NCBI GenBank assembly: GCA_947652115.1
Contig: OX393564.1
Span: forward strand, 22,565,396-22,629,395
Length of the DNA stretch: 64,000 bases
Direction: 5' to 3'
Source: Blastomussa wellsi
Taxonomy: Eukaryota; Cnidaria; Anthozoa; Scleractinia; Plerogyridae
Positions 34,434 through 47,258 of the stretch are shown here, piece by piece. Position numbers and translations under genes: made by a program. The notes below the pieces were generated by a model, which worked only from the letters and a program-made list of their open reading frames with translations, was not told the DNA's origin and did not search any database. Every line of letters starts with the position of its first letter. The first letter of the stretch is position 1.

Positions 34434-37400
34434 ATGAATTCTAAGAAGGCAAAAGCACTTACATCGAACAGTTACAAAGATTCCCCGTTACTGGGTCGAC
34501 ACAATACCGCTATGAGCAACGCGGACTTGATGGATTTCAACCTTGAACTTATCCCATTGAAGTTTGTGGCTTCATCCACTCGGTCGCAGCAAACCCGTGA
34601 AATCATACAAGATGGAGTCGTGAGTGAACTGAAAGAATACCTCTCGGATAGCAACAACATAAAAACAATGAACACTATTGATGAAGACGGCCTCTCTTTA
34701 CTACACATCGCGGCACGATGGAATCGGGCCGAGATGACGCAAATGTTGATCGATCATGGGTCACAGGTGGACATTCGTTTGAAAGATTGTTCTACTCCTT
34801 TGCATGTTGCAGCAAGGTAAGATGAAGGCGGCGATGCATATTCTCTTATTTAATTACACGTATACAAAATTGAACGAGAGAGAAATACTCAGGGTGATCG
34901 AAACTTAAAGTAATTTCAGCTTGGCCCAGTAATTGGCATTACTTAACTGTCGACAAATTGACCGAAAGTGGTTGCGGGGCATGTCTTTCACAAGCTTGCC
35001 TTCAACTTAAATTTAAGGATTTGATTGCTTTCGTTAAAAGTGTATGTCGTCTGGGCAGAATTTGTGATTGCATACACAGCACGCACTCACAAAATGCTTT
35101 ATGTCCAGTACTGCCAATGTACCCATTTCATTACAAGTGAATTCGTTAACCAATAAAGGGATTTAATATCACGTAATGCGAGCAAACGCAAAAATTGGAG
35201 CAAACACGTAGCATAAATTATAACGTTTTACCATTCAAAACAATATTACTTTTGCTCATTGTTCATCTGTGTTCACCATTTCAAAGAAGTATGAGTTTTG
35301 ATATACGAAAAGTACAGTATTAATTCCCAGGCCAATAAGAGCTTTGTTAACAAAATTATAGTTGCTACATGACAAGTCGAACAGCGACATTTTCGTTTGA
35401 TGTTGATTCTAGCTGCCCGCAGTGAAACACATTTCAAAGAAAAACAATATTGTGTTATGCTATTTTCATTGCTGATGCTGTGAACAGGTGTCACGTAGAA
35501 TAGTGATGTCACGTTATGATCAACCAGTTTTTAGCGATGTACGTACAAAATCAGTTTTTAATTAAAGCAAATGTTATCAACATAGTAGTTTAATAAGGTA
35601 AACATATTGGCGTCAAATAGATAATACTTATTAAACGGGCCAACCTGGTGATTTTGATACCGACTGATTTGACCGTCCATCCGAACAACCGCAGATTGCG
35701 ACGAAACGAACGAATATATTGAACGAACCAACGAACAAATGTACGAACAACCCACCGAACGAAGAAGCGAAGTAGTGGATGGATTAATGGATGGACGGAC
35801 TGACGAACGGGTGGACGTACGGACCACGAACGGAAGGAAGGACGAACGAACGATCGAATGAAAGAAAGAAGGAAAGAAGGAATCAGTGAGTGAACGGACA
35901 GACGAACGAGCGAGTGAGCGAAAGGACGAGCGAATGAACGAAAGGACATACGGATTGACGGGCAAACAAGCGGGCGGATAAACGCTTGCTGGCTTAAGGT
36001 GGCTAACTTCTTTGGTATTCTATTACAGCTAGGCCGATGATGCAGATAAAAAACGTTTAGTGCAAACTTGTAGAGTATTTACCAGTAAACAGATTCAGGT
36101 AAAAATGGAGACAAATTTTATTGTCATGGCAACATATAAGAGACTAAAGCTGCCATATATTTGACCTTTGCAGGCTAATAACTTAAAAACTACTTGGTCA
36201 AAGTTTTTCACATATTTCTGTTGGATAGATAAAAGGAACATTTTTGCAAATTTTCAAAAAATTCTGTCAATAGGTTTCTCAGCTACGTTATTTTCTCATT
36301 AATTTAAGGTGCCTCTAAAAGAATTTTTTAAAAGTTTGTAAAAATGTTCTTTTTATCGATCCAAAATGTTTCTTGTTTCTATATATTTTACAAAAAAAAT
36401 TGAAAAGAGTGATTTTTCCCTTGAAGGTTTAACTGCCCTGCAGCTGCCAAAGTTCTACTGAACGCGGGCGCGAAACCACCGCTTGTCGACACATTAAACA
36501 ACAACGCCCTACATCACGCTGTGCGCAGGCGTAACAAGGACATGGTAGATTTGTTGGTTTGTGATACGGATATTGACATCAACGCTAAGACGCAAGTTGG
36601 AATGACGGTTCTACATCTCGTGTGTACGAACGGAGATGTTGAAATATGTCGCACCTTGCTACGACATGGCGCAGACATTCAAGCGAAGACCGAAGATTAT
36701 AGCACTCCGTTGCATACGGCTATATTCAGTTGTAACACGGATCTAGCAGAGCTCCTTATTAAACAGGGTTAGTTAGGAAATGTTACGTATTGTTTTTCAA
36801 GTTTTCCCGTTTCCCGTCACCTTAGTAATTCTCCTTCCCATCCTCTCCATTCCTGCACCTGAAGATTTTCCAGTCTTCTTTACTCGCAGGCTCCCTGACC
36901 CCGCTGCAAACCTCCCTCCTAAACTTTTCGAGAGCCCTGATCTTCCCCTAATAGTCATTAAAGTTCACTAATAAGCCACTTCCGAGTTGTCTTTGACCTC
37001 TGTTTGAAAACTAGCCCCGGTGCACAACCTTTCATTTGCAAATAAGTTTGACTTGCACGTAAAGTCGAACTCATTTCCATATGAAAGTACTTGAGCGCGC
37101 GCTTTGAAAGTGAGGTAAGGTATCTCGGAAATGACACTAATTTGCTTTAAGAGAAATTGGTTTTCTACTTTTACGAGAACATGTATATCCCAATAAAGTA
37201 CTTAACTGAAGCTGCTTCGGTAAGGCTCAAAATCTTCCATTCGTTTACATTATAACTTAGCCAAATGGACTTACGTCATTTGATCATGATGAAGTAATCT
37301 GTTCTCTTCTTCTCAGCCGCCTCACAACTCATCAATGTAGAAGAATATGTAAACGAACCAGACTTGGACCAGGACCGCGCGCTACACTTGGCCGCGGAGA

Positions 37401-40065
37401 CTGGAAACGTGAAGTCGGCTGAGCTTTGTCTTCAGCACGGCGCGTACGTGAACGCACAAAGGGCCACATTGATGACTCCACTTCATATAGCATCCATGAA
37501 AGGTGACTTGGAAATAGTTGAGCTACTGTGCAGGAAAGGAGCTGACTTGCACTTGAAAGACAACGAAAAGCAAACACCATTGCACAGGTTCGTACTTATG
37601 TTAAAGGGCTACGTCACGATATTTTGAGATATTTTTTGCAACGAACCAAATTACCCATAAAACGTAGGAAAACTAAAACTAATGGTTTACTAAGGAAGAA
37701 AATCACCAAAGAGGTGATACTAAACCAAAAAGGAACAAGGATGGTTGAGGATGGACAAGGTTGAGGCGGATTACAAATGATGAAATGATGAAAAATTTAG
37801 ACTAAATCTTTAAAAAGGCACAAACCGTGACGGTACAGGCCATGGGTCATGTGAATCAGATTCCACAGTCTTTCCACCGTAGGCCCCACCCACTTGACTG
37901 ATGCTTTATATTCAATTTGTAGTGTATTCAGGTAAAGACACTGCGATGAGCCTCATCCAAGCACTGTCAGATTCCACAGTCTTTCCACCGTAGGCCCCAC
38001 CCATTTGACTGATGCTTTATATTCAATTTGTAATGTATTCAGGTAAAGACACTGCGATGAGCCTCATCCTGAACCAGTAACAAATATTCATTTCAAAAGC
38101 TTTGAATGTTTTTTTAAAAAGAACCTTGAAAATTTAAGAAGCATTTATGATTTTCTCTCCGTTTTTTCTTCTCTTTGATTTTTTTTCTTGGCGTGCACTT
38201 CATGGGTGGATTGATTATCATAACAGGGTCTGTACTCTTTTGAGCTTTTGAAATTCCATGACTTATCCAAATTTTCCATGATCTAAATTTGAGCATTTAC
38301 TAGGAAACCATCTTTCATTTTGGGTACGTTTTTACTACTTTCTTAATGAAAAAACCTAATTGATTTTGAACTTTTTGAATAAATAGAATTTTCCATGACT
38401 TTCCATGACCACTTAAATTCCATGACTTTCCAGGCCTGGAAATTGAAATTCTAAAATTCCAAGACTTTCCAGGTTTTCCATGACCTGTACAAAGCCTGCA
38501 TAAGTATACTGAGTCATACACCAAATGTTATTTAATATTAAAACCAAATTTGCATCTTTGGTTGGTTAAAGGGTTTAGTCAACATCAATAATGACAGTTT
38601 TGGTAACTCTAGTAACTTATCATTAAAATAGCCTTCAAATCAAAGCAAACATTGAAATAATGGGTTTACCTCGGTTTAAAAACCTGTGACTTGTTTGTCT
38701 ATTCTATATCGTTTCGAGGTTCTTTGTTGTCTTGTTTGTTCTTTGTTTTACGTCACTTGTGAGTTTCACAGGTTTTTACATCGAGGATGAGCCGAAATAA
38801 TAGTTTTCTAAGATAGGAAAACACAAACGAGGTAACATTAAACTGAGAAGAAACAAATATGTATTCGCGAATTAGGAAGCTTGAGAAGGATTATAAATTG
38901 ACAATTTTGAAAATTTTAACCAAATTTTTCAGGATGTGTCGCCCGTGACAAATTAAACCAGGTCCAACAACAGGGAATGTATGACTGTCTCGTTCCACTT
39001 TATTAAACAATTATTCACCGAAGGGGAAGTGAGCGCCGGCATCGGCGAATAATTGTTTTAACATAATTTTCAGAGGTGATTGCCAAGAACTGCCAAATAA
39101 CGAAAGGAAACACGGAAACAATATGCACAACAAGTTCCGCATCTAGGCCGCGTTAAAATGAACAACAGTACGAAAAAAAATTGAGTTGGTACCTTTGTCT
39201 GATCAGATCTATGATGACTTCCTTGGCTTTCGCGCTGTTTCCAATTCTAAAACGCCTTAGATACCACTTCTTGCAAATGTTTTGGTCCAAAGGCTTCGGT
39301 ACTCATTTTCCAAAATCCCCAAAGCTTAAAATATCCCAGAGCTAAAGTGAAGTCTTTCGAAAAGGCAATAATTTCATTCAGCAACAACTGTCCGCCACGT
39401 TTACTTGTCTGGTGACAAAGACGGCATGACTTAGTGACCAAGCCTTGAAATACTATCCTCTCGCGTGGCGATACAGACAATTTTGCCTTGCCCGAATTTT
39501 TCTTGCTGCCCAAAAGATCTGAGTTTCCCAAAATTTGGGGGCTGTACTCTATTTCTTATAACCTCTTAGTTCTTTTCATATTTTTTTATTGTCTATTCTT
39601 ATCTTATCACACAGAGCAGCAAACGAAAATCGAATCAACGTCATCAAGCTTCTCCTTAGTCTGGGCGCCCAAATCGACATCAAAGCCAACGACAATCGCA
39701 CGCCTTTCCTCATGGCAGTAGCCGCTGGTAGCGTGGAAAGCGCGCGACTTTTCCTCGTATCAGGAGCGGATGTCCACGCATGCACCTCAGATATGAGAAA
39801 CTGCTTACACCTGGCGGTTGATAACGGGCACTTGGAAATGCTTCAACTTCTTTTGGAAAATAAAAAAGCTTCTGAAAATCTTTACAAGTCCGACGCATTT
39901 GAAAGAGTGCCTTTGCACAACGCTGCTATCTCGCCGAATATTAAGGTATCTATGCTAATATTGTGTTTTCAAGTTGAGGTATCAATCTAAACGTACGTAC
40001 AGATTAAGTTTTCAGTAAGAGTGCTCGTTATACTTTAAAATGCATTCTGATTTGCTGTAGTTCGC

Positions 40066-40097
<32 letters not shown>

Positions 40098-43000
40098 CAT
40101 TGTTTACATGTGTACATTGTTTAATCTTAGCATTTTGATATCGTTCTCATTGTGTAAAGAACTGCGTTTTTATTATTAATTTTCAGATTCTGGAACTTCT
40201 ATTAACCAAGTACACGCGAGTGTCCTTCCAAGACCAATCCCAAAAGACACCTTTGCATCTCGCGGCTCAGGGTGGCCGATCCACTCACGTGGAGGCCTTG
40301 GGGAAAGTGATGGCTGGCATAAATGAAAGAGATGACCAAGGCAGGACGCCTATACACCTTGCAGCGTTGAAAGGAAACAGGTAAGAGAACATAACGAAAT
40401 GAATTTATAAGAGAAAGAGAAGAAAGAGAACATCATTGATCCAATTTCTACCTGAGACTATCCATTTCCTGCCTGCAGTCAACTCTCTCTAAAACGGGAC
40501 ACCATCGGGACCGACATGAACTGTTCGTCTTAGAGAAGTGTCCGGAATGTAGACAGTTTGGATATAGTAAAATGATTAAAAGGCGGCACACACTTCCCCA
40601 TCACCCAGAATTTCCTGGGCTTGTAGTACATTACGCACAGATACATCTAAGAGTTCGATTCAAGCATTTCTTTTTCGATCGCTATATAGCTCGTTGAATT
40701 GTACACGTCTTCTTCGACAAACAATTCATCAATCCTTGTAATTTCAACGATTTAGTTGCTTTCTTTTCTCTTGGCGTTGTAGTAGTGACATTTTCGACCA
40801 AGTTAGGTCAAAATCCCTTCAATGTACGTACTCCTTGCATAAATTAATTTAACAGGAAGACCTGCCAGGTGCTTACTCGGCTTGGTTCTGACGTCAACAC
40901 ACGAGACAACGATCGCTGGACGCCGCTAATGTGGGCCGCTAGATCAGGCTGCCATAAAACCTGCCAGGAACTCCTGAAAAGACAAGCTGCTCTTGAACAT
41001 GTGAACAACTCTGGTAATACACCATTGCATATTGCATCCTCCTATGGCAATGTCAGCGTCGTGGAGCTGTTACTAAATTCTGGCGCCAACGTGTGCATTC
41101 GAAATAACCTAGGGCAGACCTGTTTGGATGTAGCAGTGCATTCTGGGGCAGGGGACGTTGCTCTGGCGATTGCCAAGCACAAGAGGTTGGTATGGAAAAG
41201 CTCGTGCGCGATAGTGTCCATGTTAAATGTCCATGTGACGTTTTCATGTGAAATAAAGTAAGACAGACTTCACGAGCGTCAGGGAATTTGCTTTGATTGC
41301 CTTGAGCCATTTAATATTTGTTCTAGGGATTTATTTCTGTATAATACAGTTTTGCCATTCTCAAGACACTCGCCAGAGTTAAAGAAGTATGCTAAAATGC
41401 TTCACTCGCTTGGCACAAGCTAGCGATAGGGCTCAACGAGCTGCTGACGGTTCTGCATGTGAAATAAAGTACGACAGACTTCACGAGCGTCAGGGAAATG
41501 CTGTGATTGCCTTGAGCCATTTAATATTTGTTCTAGGAATTTACTTCTGTATGATGCAGTATTGGCATTCTCAAGACACTCGCAAGAATTAGAGAAGTAT
41601 GCTAAATTGCTTTACTCGCCTGGCACAAGCTACTGACAGGGATCAATCAACTGCTAACGGTCCTGCATGGGGAACCGGGAAACTGAGAAATGGTAATTAA
41701 CACATTCAGTTATTTGCATTCACTTTCCTTTTTTACTAGGAGTCCAGAAATTCTGGAATGTCGAAACGTAAACAACGAACCACCGATGAAAATCCTAATA
41801 GAACATTTTCCTGAAGCTGCTTCCCTTGTAATGGATCAATGCATCAAACGCTCGTCTCACATTCAAACCGATCCCAGCTACACCGAGTTCTATGATTTTC
41901 ATCTACTTGACCCGGGACCTGACGATGAGACCAACCTCGCAGGAAGCCGCTTCTTTGGTCCCAGAACAATGGTGAAATTTAATCGCGAACGTCTTCTCCT
42001 GCATCCCTTGACGCAGAAACTCTTAGATGTCAAATGGGCTTCGTTCGGGAGGTACATATACTACTTCAATCTTCTGACCTACTTAATTTTCCTGGTCACA
42101 TACAGCATATTTATAGTCACGGAGAGAGGTGTTCAAGATTTCAATCCACGTAAATCGGATAATGAAACCGAGAAGCGTGTTTCAGTGACGGAGATTTTCA
42201 CCAGATCGACTGCGTTTAACGGAGGCGTGTTGTTCGTTGCTATGATCTTCGCAATTGCCCACATTGCGAAAGAAATTTTTCAGCTTGTCGTTCAACGGAG
42301 GCGCTACTTCCACGATGCTTCTAACTTAACAGATTGGGCTCTGTACTTATCTACTCTTTGTTTTATGATGCCGTACGTGCTGACACCAAATCAGTTAGAG
42401 AGTGCCTTTGGCAGCCTGAAAAATCCGCGCAATTTATGGATCGCTGGAATCGTCTCCATCTTCTTGTGCTATGTCAATGTGATTCTATTCTTGAGGCGAT
42501 TTAAGCCCTTTGGCATTTACGTGTCCATGTTTCTCGAGGTCTTCAAGACGGTGGCGAGAGTATTTTTGGTCTTCTTCATATTTATCATCGCATTCGCAAT
42601 TGTGTTCTTCATTCTCTTTAAAGAACAGGTACGAATTGTTTGTTGTCGGGAATGCGGGTGTCCGTTTCGTGAACGGTCGATGCCATATTTTCGACACTTA
42701 GAATTTTTTTGGCCATCGTCGAATTTTTCCCATAAAAAAGAAAGAAAAATTGTTCGTCAATGACCAGAATCGAACCCTGAACCTCTAACACGCAATCATT
42801 CCTATCTCACCATTACGCTACCCGGCTGATCCGCCAAATCCCTAAAAAATTTCACTGTAAAATATGACTTTCTTAGTCTATTTTACTTATGGTATTTCCC
42901 TACCCAACAAATAAAGCTAACCGCAAGCAAACCAATGTGAAATTGAACAATTAAGCATTTGGTAAGTGTGTATTAGTCTATCACCAAATTATAACCAGTT

Positions 43001-46000
43001 TCTACCTAGTTCAGGCCTAGAGCAGATATAGCATCATCCATTCCGAAAAGCTTGGTTACCAATTATAGCATCGACTGTTTACGAAACGGAAATCAGCGTA
43101 GGGAACTAGCCCACTTAGAGGTAGTTTCACATGCATATTCGTCATAGCACTTTTGATGAAATCTTTCGAAGACTCTTTTAGGCCCAAAAGTTAATATATT
43201 AAGGTGTGCGCATGCAGGGGAAACTTGTTGCTAAGAGTGATTTTGAAGCGTTCTGTAAGGTTAGATGGAAAAATATGTTATGTAGGGATCACAGATAACA
43301 AATACTATCCCCATACATTAACAGTTATCCGAGGGTCTCAATGGGGTTAACCGTTAGCCGTAAAATGGCCAAACATTTAACCGTTAGGCGTAAAAATGAA
43401 AGAATTTTGACCGTTACCCGTAAAAAATGTTAACCGTAAAAAATCTAAATACAAAAGTAAAGGCCTCGAGAACTTTTTTTGTGTCTGATGTGTTGTGCGT
43501 TTATGTGTTCTGGTAGCGAGAAAGATCGAAACCGGACGTGTCATAAGTGTCTGTATAACTTGTCGCATATGTCGCGTCGTTGCGCGAGTTGACAGACGTT
43601 TTGACCGCTCTTGTATTTTACGAGTGTACACACGCACAAAAAAATACTTTTTTTTATCTCAAAATGGTCCAAAGACTTTCAGTATGTTTTACGACAATGG
43701 AAATTAATATTTAACTTCTTAAAACAATAGCAATTATTTTTTAACTTCTCCTGTTAACCGTAATGGAACAAAATTAACCGTTAGCCGTAAAAAAGCCAAA
43801 AAGTTAACCGTTAACCGTAAAAGCCACTACCCCATTGAGACCCTCTTATCCTGCGAAATTGCGAGGAATATCTTTTGATACTTATATCGAAAGATATCTG
43901 TCGGATAACAATTGCTGTATGACCACATATTGGCAACGTGACAATTTGTTAAATAATAGATATGAGTATGGTGACAATATAATGTGGTTGAACAAACATT
44001 AAACATATCCGTCTACTAAAAGCGTTGGATTAAAATAAATAGCTGCCCCCTTTTCACACGTTTAACTGTTAACCCGTTTTGTACGAGGTTGCTCTGTCAA
44101 ACCTCTATATATGGTTAACGAAAAGATAAGAGACTCCCTCATGGGCCTTAATCACTCGGCGCCCATGTTGAGTCCCTAGGGATTCACGCGTCAACTCGTT
44201 CCCAAACATTTCAACTCGAGGCTCGGGGTACGAAATCTATTGTCTATGGCCGATATGGCCGCCGTGTGATTAACGCCCATTGTTCGTTAAAGTTTGCCCG
44301 AATCTCTATTCCAGGGGCAAATTTTGGGTCATGACTGGGTCATAGCTACCGGGGTTTAAATTGTGAGTATTGCTACTCCCCTGGATGGGATGCTGGTCCA
44401 TCGCAGGTCACTCACAGCGTTCTGCTAGGCTGCCTCAACAATTCGCCTGTACCCGCTATATTTCTGGATGGAGAGAGGTACTGTGAGAGTAAAGTGTCGT
44501 GTCCAAGAACACAAAGCAATGGCTCGAGCCCGGACAGTTCGATCAGGAGTCCATGGCCAGCGCATGCGCACTAACCATTAGGCCACGGTGCCTCTAAAGT
44601 GTAAGGCGAAATTACCGGTAAGAAGTATAAAGTGGTCAAACGTCTTGTAATATGTTTATTCTCAATTGCTTTGCAGGACGCGTTCAAAAACCTTGGTTTC
44701 GCGATTGTCAAAGTGTCCGTAATGATGATCGGCGAGTATGAGTACGTCACGACTTTTATCGACACTATCAACAGCAGTAACGATGTAACAAGAAACCCTC
44801 TCAATCCATTTCCAGAGATTGCCTTAACGTTCATCTTCGCGTTTTTGTTTCTAATGTCGATAATCCTCATGAATCTTCTGGTATGTAATTGCTTCATCTT
44901 TTGTTCAATAACTTATCACCCGTTTTAGAATGCTCGATTGTTTTGTATATGCTAAACCTGGTAAGCATATTTAATTCTGACTCCCCATCGACCATGACTT
45001 GCATTTTGCATCAAGCGTTTCGAGTGGTGGTATTACCTAAACATATGTTATGAGCAAAAATTGGACTTCAAAAGGAAATCTCGATTTCCTTCCAATACAG
45101 GATTAGAAATGCGTTCTATCGAACGCAATTAGCACAACTTATCTTTAAATTGACATAAACGCACTTTGCGATCTGGGTCATTTTTATTACTTTGTGATCA
45201 ATTGAAGAGCTCATTTTCTTTCATTTATAATTTTTAAGCTGTGACTCTATTTGACTAAATAAGAACCTGCTTTTAAATTCTAGCCTAAACAGGTTCTTAT
45301 GTACGGGCTTTTGCTATATTAGACGACATGGGTTTTGTGGACTGATTGTGCTGCATTTATATCATTCACTTCAATATTAGGTTGGTTTGGCTGTTGGAGA
45401 TATCGAGTCTGTGCAGAGAACGGCCACTCTTGAGCGAATGGCAATGCAGGTTTCTTTTGTGGATGAGGTTGAGAACAAGTACCCAAGATTCATCACGCGC
45501 AGAATCTATAATCCGTTACTTGAGCTGAAACCAAACGCGTACAAAGGAAAACTTTGGTTAGTCTTCATATTTTTGCGGGAGGCGCGGCACGTGTCCGCTT
45601 TTTCCGGCTTCAACTAGCTAAAATTTATCTTACAAGGCCTCATTTTGACTTTTGCCCGAAACGCTTGTTGCGTTCGACGTTAGGAGAACGCTTCGTAATC
45701 TTTGGGGATCCTGTGGTCGATGGGATACCTGTGCATGCCAGGCGTGAAGATTCGAGATTTTTGGTTACTTGGACGGGCGATGTTCAAAATCTGCGCCATT
45801 TTGAATAATTATTAAGCGCGCGCACGAATTTTAAGCCCAATAGCCGGCCAAAGAAATTGCGGGCTCACCTGGTGGACATGCGCACACAACTATTTTTTAC
45901 GTCATAAACAATTGTCATATGGCAATCACGTGCATCACTGGTTCCATCAAGGTCAACTAGATGATTACACGGGAATATTTGAGTTCGGCAAAAGAATGAA

Positions 46001-47258
46001 CTTTGGAGTTGTTTTCGAAGCGGGTTTTATCACTGAGCTGATGATTCTGCTAAACTTTTCGGTCAATGCCGTTCAAATCGAGCTGGAACTTCGTAGAAAC
46101 ACACAAATAAAGACCAGGTAACATTTGTGCCGTGAGAAGTTTACCCGTGCGTTTGAGTCTATTTACATATTTGTAGTTTAACCTCTTTCATGCACGAAAA
46201 AGTAAGCTTGAGCGTATCAGTGCAGTTTGTTACAACTGTAATGCTTTATTCACGTCTGATATCTCTACGCGGGTAATTTTGCATGATAAGTATCTCGCTC
46301 GCTGAAGCAAGCTAAGTTTAAAACATGTTGAACTGACCTACATGAACGTAAAATAATCATGAGATGAAAAGTTTGCACAATGGCAAAAGATTCTGTCCGG
46401 TTCTCTGACATCAGTAATCTAGCAGAAACCTAATATGTTTCCGTCGCTCCTATGATCATTGATTTCACTTCAAGTTGTGTCACGCAAGAAGCCAAGACTT
46501 TTAACCTTCAAGGCTACCATTTTTTCGAAGTTTGTAGTGACATGTTTATCTTTTTAACAACAAAGAACTTTTTACGATCTACTTTACATTTTTATCGACC
46601 ATGCTTGAGGGAGAGTAAGACATTTTAAGAGTAGAGAGTTAATGAGTGAGATATTTTGAAGCCGTATACGCGAAGAACATTTTTTACGAAAAGAGTCAAA
46701 AGAATGTTTACCTTTTAATTCATGATCTCTTCCATGATTTTGAAATCAAGCTTGACGACACAAAAGCTAATCTGGAGCTAAGAAAACTCGAACGCACTTA
46801 TTGATCTATGATTACTACTAGTCTTAATTAATAAAGCATAAACCGATTTAGTGGGAAGAGACCCACGCACCTTTTCCCTACCTTCACTGTGAGTGAGGGC
46901 ATTTTCTTTGTTTCTTTGTAGGAAATTTCATTCTTGGATAATAGGGCAAGCTAAATTTCTTGACGAGGAAACTTCCCTAACATCTTGTGCAGAAATGACG
47001 GAATCCACTGTTTATGACATTCGACAGCAGGTGAACAAGACCAAGAAGCGAGTCAAGTCTCTTGTAAGGGCGATGGAGCTTCAAAATCGCTTGTTAGTGA
47101 TGATGGCGGGAAAAATGAATCTCAGTGTAGAGGCAGACGAATTGGACGCTGGGGACTGGGTGCCTGAGGCGCAACCTGGGCCAGCGCATGGGTTGTTAGG
47201 CGATGATGGCAAAAGTGAAGATGAAGAAGATGGGGATCGTCCAGACGCAAGGCTGTAA
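34434..47258 (+). CDS. TRPA1-like: TRPA-c: TRPA1-like cation channel, 10 coding exons, 1151 aa
   Basis: Coding exons: 34434-34816, 36427-36767, 37317-37587, 39615-39945, 40187-40380, 40856-41185, 41740-42628, 44677-44880, 45381-45556, 46922-47258. They join to 3456 bp without stops. The domain order matches the other paralogues: ankyrin repeats to about residue 615, pre-S1 linker with Cys651 and Lys715, S1 from about 723, pore motif MMIGEYEY (Glu933), S6, GLAVGD, RMAMQ helix, and a coiled coil (QQVNKTKKRVKSLVRAME) before an acidic tail (SEDEEDGDRPD). One oddity is the exon 9/10 junction. It splits a Trp codon (TG|G) where the other three split Arg (AG|R), and the exon 9 donor is the weak TTTG/GTTAGT. 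Exon 2 uses a GAAG acceptor. Introns 3, 6 and 7 are repeat-laden. A possible polyadenylation signal AATAAA lies at 47655-47660, about 400 bp after the stop. Confidence 0.92.
35690..35985 (+). repeat. Degenerate tetranucleotide array (GAAC/GGAC/GAAT)
   Basis: About 300 bp is made of GAAC, GAAT, GGAC, GAAG and GAGC tetramers in a shared register, heavily mutated. It lies in TRPA-c intron 1. The long arginine/serine-rich minus-strand ORFs here are by-products of the repeat. Confidence 0.75.
35986..36426. repeat. Unclassified repeat-like tract in TRPA-c intron 1
   Basis: It starts TTAAGGTGGCTAACTTC just after the tetranucleotide array. Two inner stretches (near 36215-36250 and 36325-36365) resemble one another in inverse form, sharing AAAAGGAACATTTTTGCAAA-like words. 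No clear ends are visible. Confidence 0.35.
37857..38069 (+). repeat. Tandem duplication, 111-bp unit, TRPA-c intron 3
   Basis: Copies at 37857-37967 and 37968-38069 differ at only two or three bases in the shared part. Both start CAGATTCCACAGTC and contain GTAGGCCCCACCCA and ACACTGCGATGAGCCTCATC. This is a recent duplication. Confidence 0.85.
38222..38505 (-). repeat. CCTGGAAAGTCCTGG-type repeat, copy 2 (inverse)
   Basis: It contains many TTCCATGACTTTCCA and TTCCAGG words, the complement of the motif found at 31450-31760. Confidence 0.55.
39003..39062. repeat. Hairpin AAACAATTATTC / GAATAATTGTTT
   Basis: Perfect 12-bp outer arms plus further pairing (CACCGA / TCGGCG) surround a loop of about 22 bp in TRPA-c intron 3. 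Confidence 0.6.
41245..41667 (+). repeat. Tandem duplication, 211-bp unit, TRPA-c intron 6
   Basis: Unit 1 is 41245-41455 and unit 2 starts at 41456. Both begin CATGTGAAATAAAGTA and contain CTTCACGAGCGTCAGGGAA, GCCTTGAGCCATTTAATATT and CATTCTCAAGACACTCGC. Similarity is about 90% by eye, so the duplication is fairly young. It ends 72 bp before exon 7. Confidence 0.85.
43331..43845. mobile_element. 515-bp DNA transposon with TTATCC target duplication
   Basis: Perfect 16-bp terminal inverted repeats are present: GAGGGTCTCAATGGGG at the left and CCCCATTGAGACCCTC at the right. The sequence TTATCC directly flanks both ends (43325-43330 and 43846-43851). Both subterminal regions carry repeated TTAACCGTTAGCCGTAAAA words in the same orientation. 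There is no transposase, so the element is non-autonomous. It lies in TRPA-c intron 7. Diverged relatives lie at 49430-49575 and 52080-52475. Confidence 0.85.
44140..44282. mobile_element. Foldback MITE in TRPA-c intron 7
   Basis: CATGGGCCTTAATCACTCGG at the left faces GTGTGATTAACGCCCATTG at the right. Inner arms (GTTGAGTCCC / CAACTCGAGG) are weaker. Confidence 0.5.
44379..44596 (-). mobile_element. tRNA-derived SINE, family 1, copy 1
   Basis: Read on the minus strand it begins with a tRNA-like head: A-box GTGGCCTAATGGTTAG and B-box GGGCTCGAGCC. The body follows (TTGTGTTCTTGG, CTTTACTCTCACAGTACCTC, GGGTACAGGCGAATTG). The other copies are at 48228-48430 (minus) and 61800-61965 (plus). It lies in TRPA-c intron 7, just before exon 8. 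Confidence 0.7.
45557..46921. other. TRPA-c intron 9, no feature recognised
   Basis: No repeat with a partner in this window and no coding motif. The ORFs at 45554-45808 and 45912-46121 have no family features. The exon 10 acceptor TTTCTTTGTAG ends at 46921. Confidence 0.45.

Noticed and set aside
35558..35965. Two long overlapping minus-strand ORFs rich in Arg, Ser and Phe
   Set aside because: They are read-outs of the degenerate GAAC/GGAC tetranucleotide array, which has no stops in some frames; there is no domain or conserved start.
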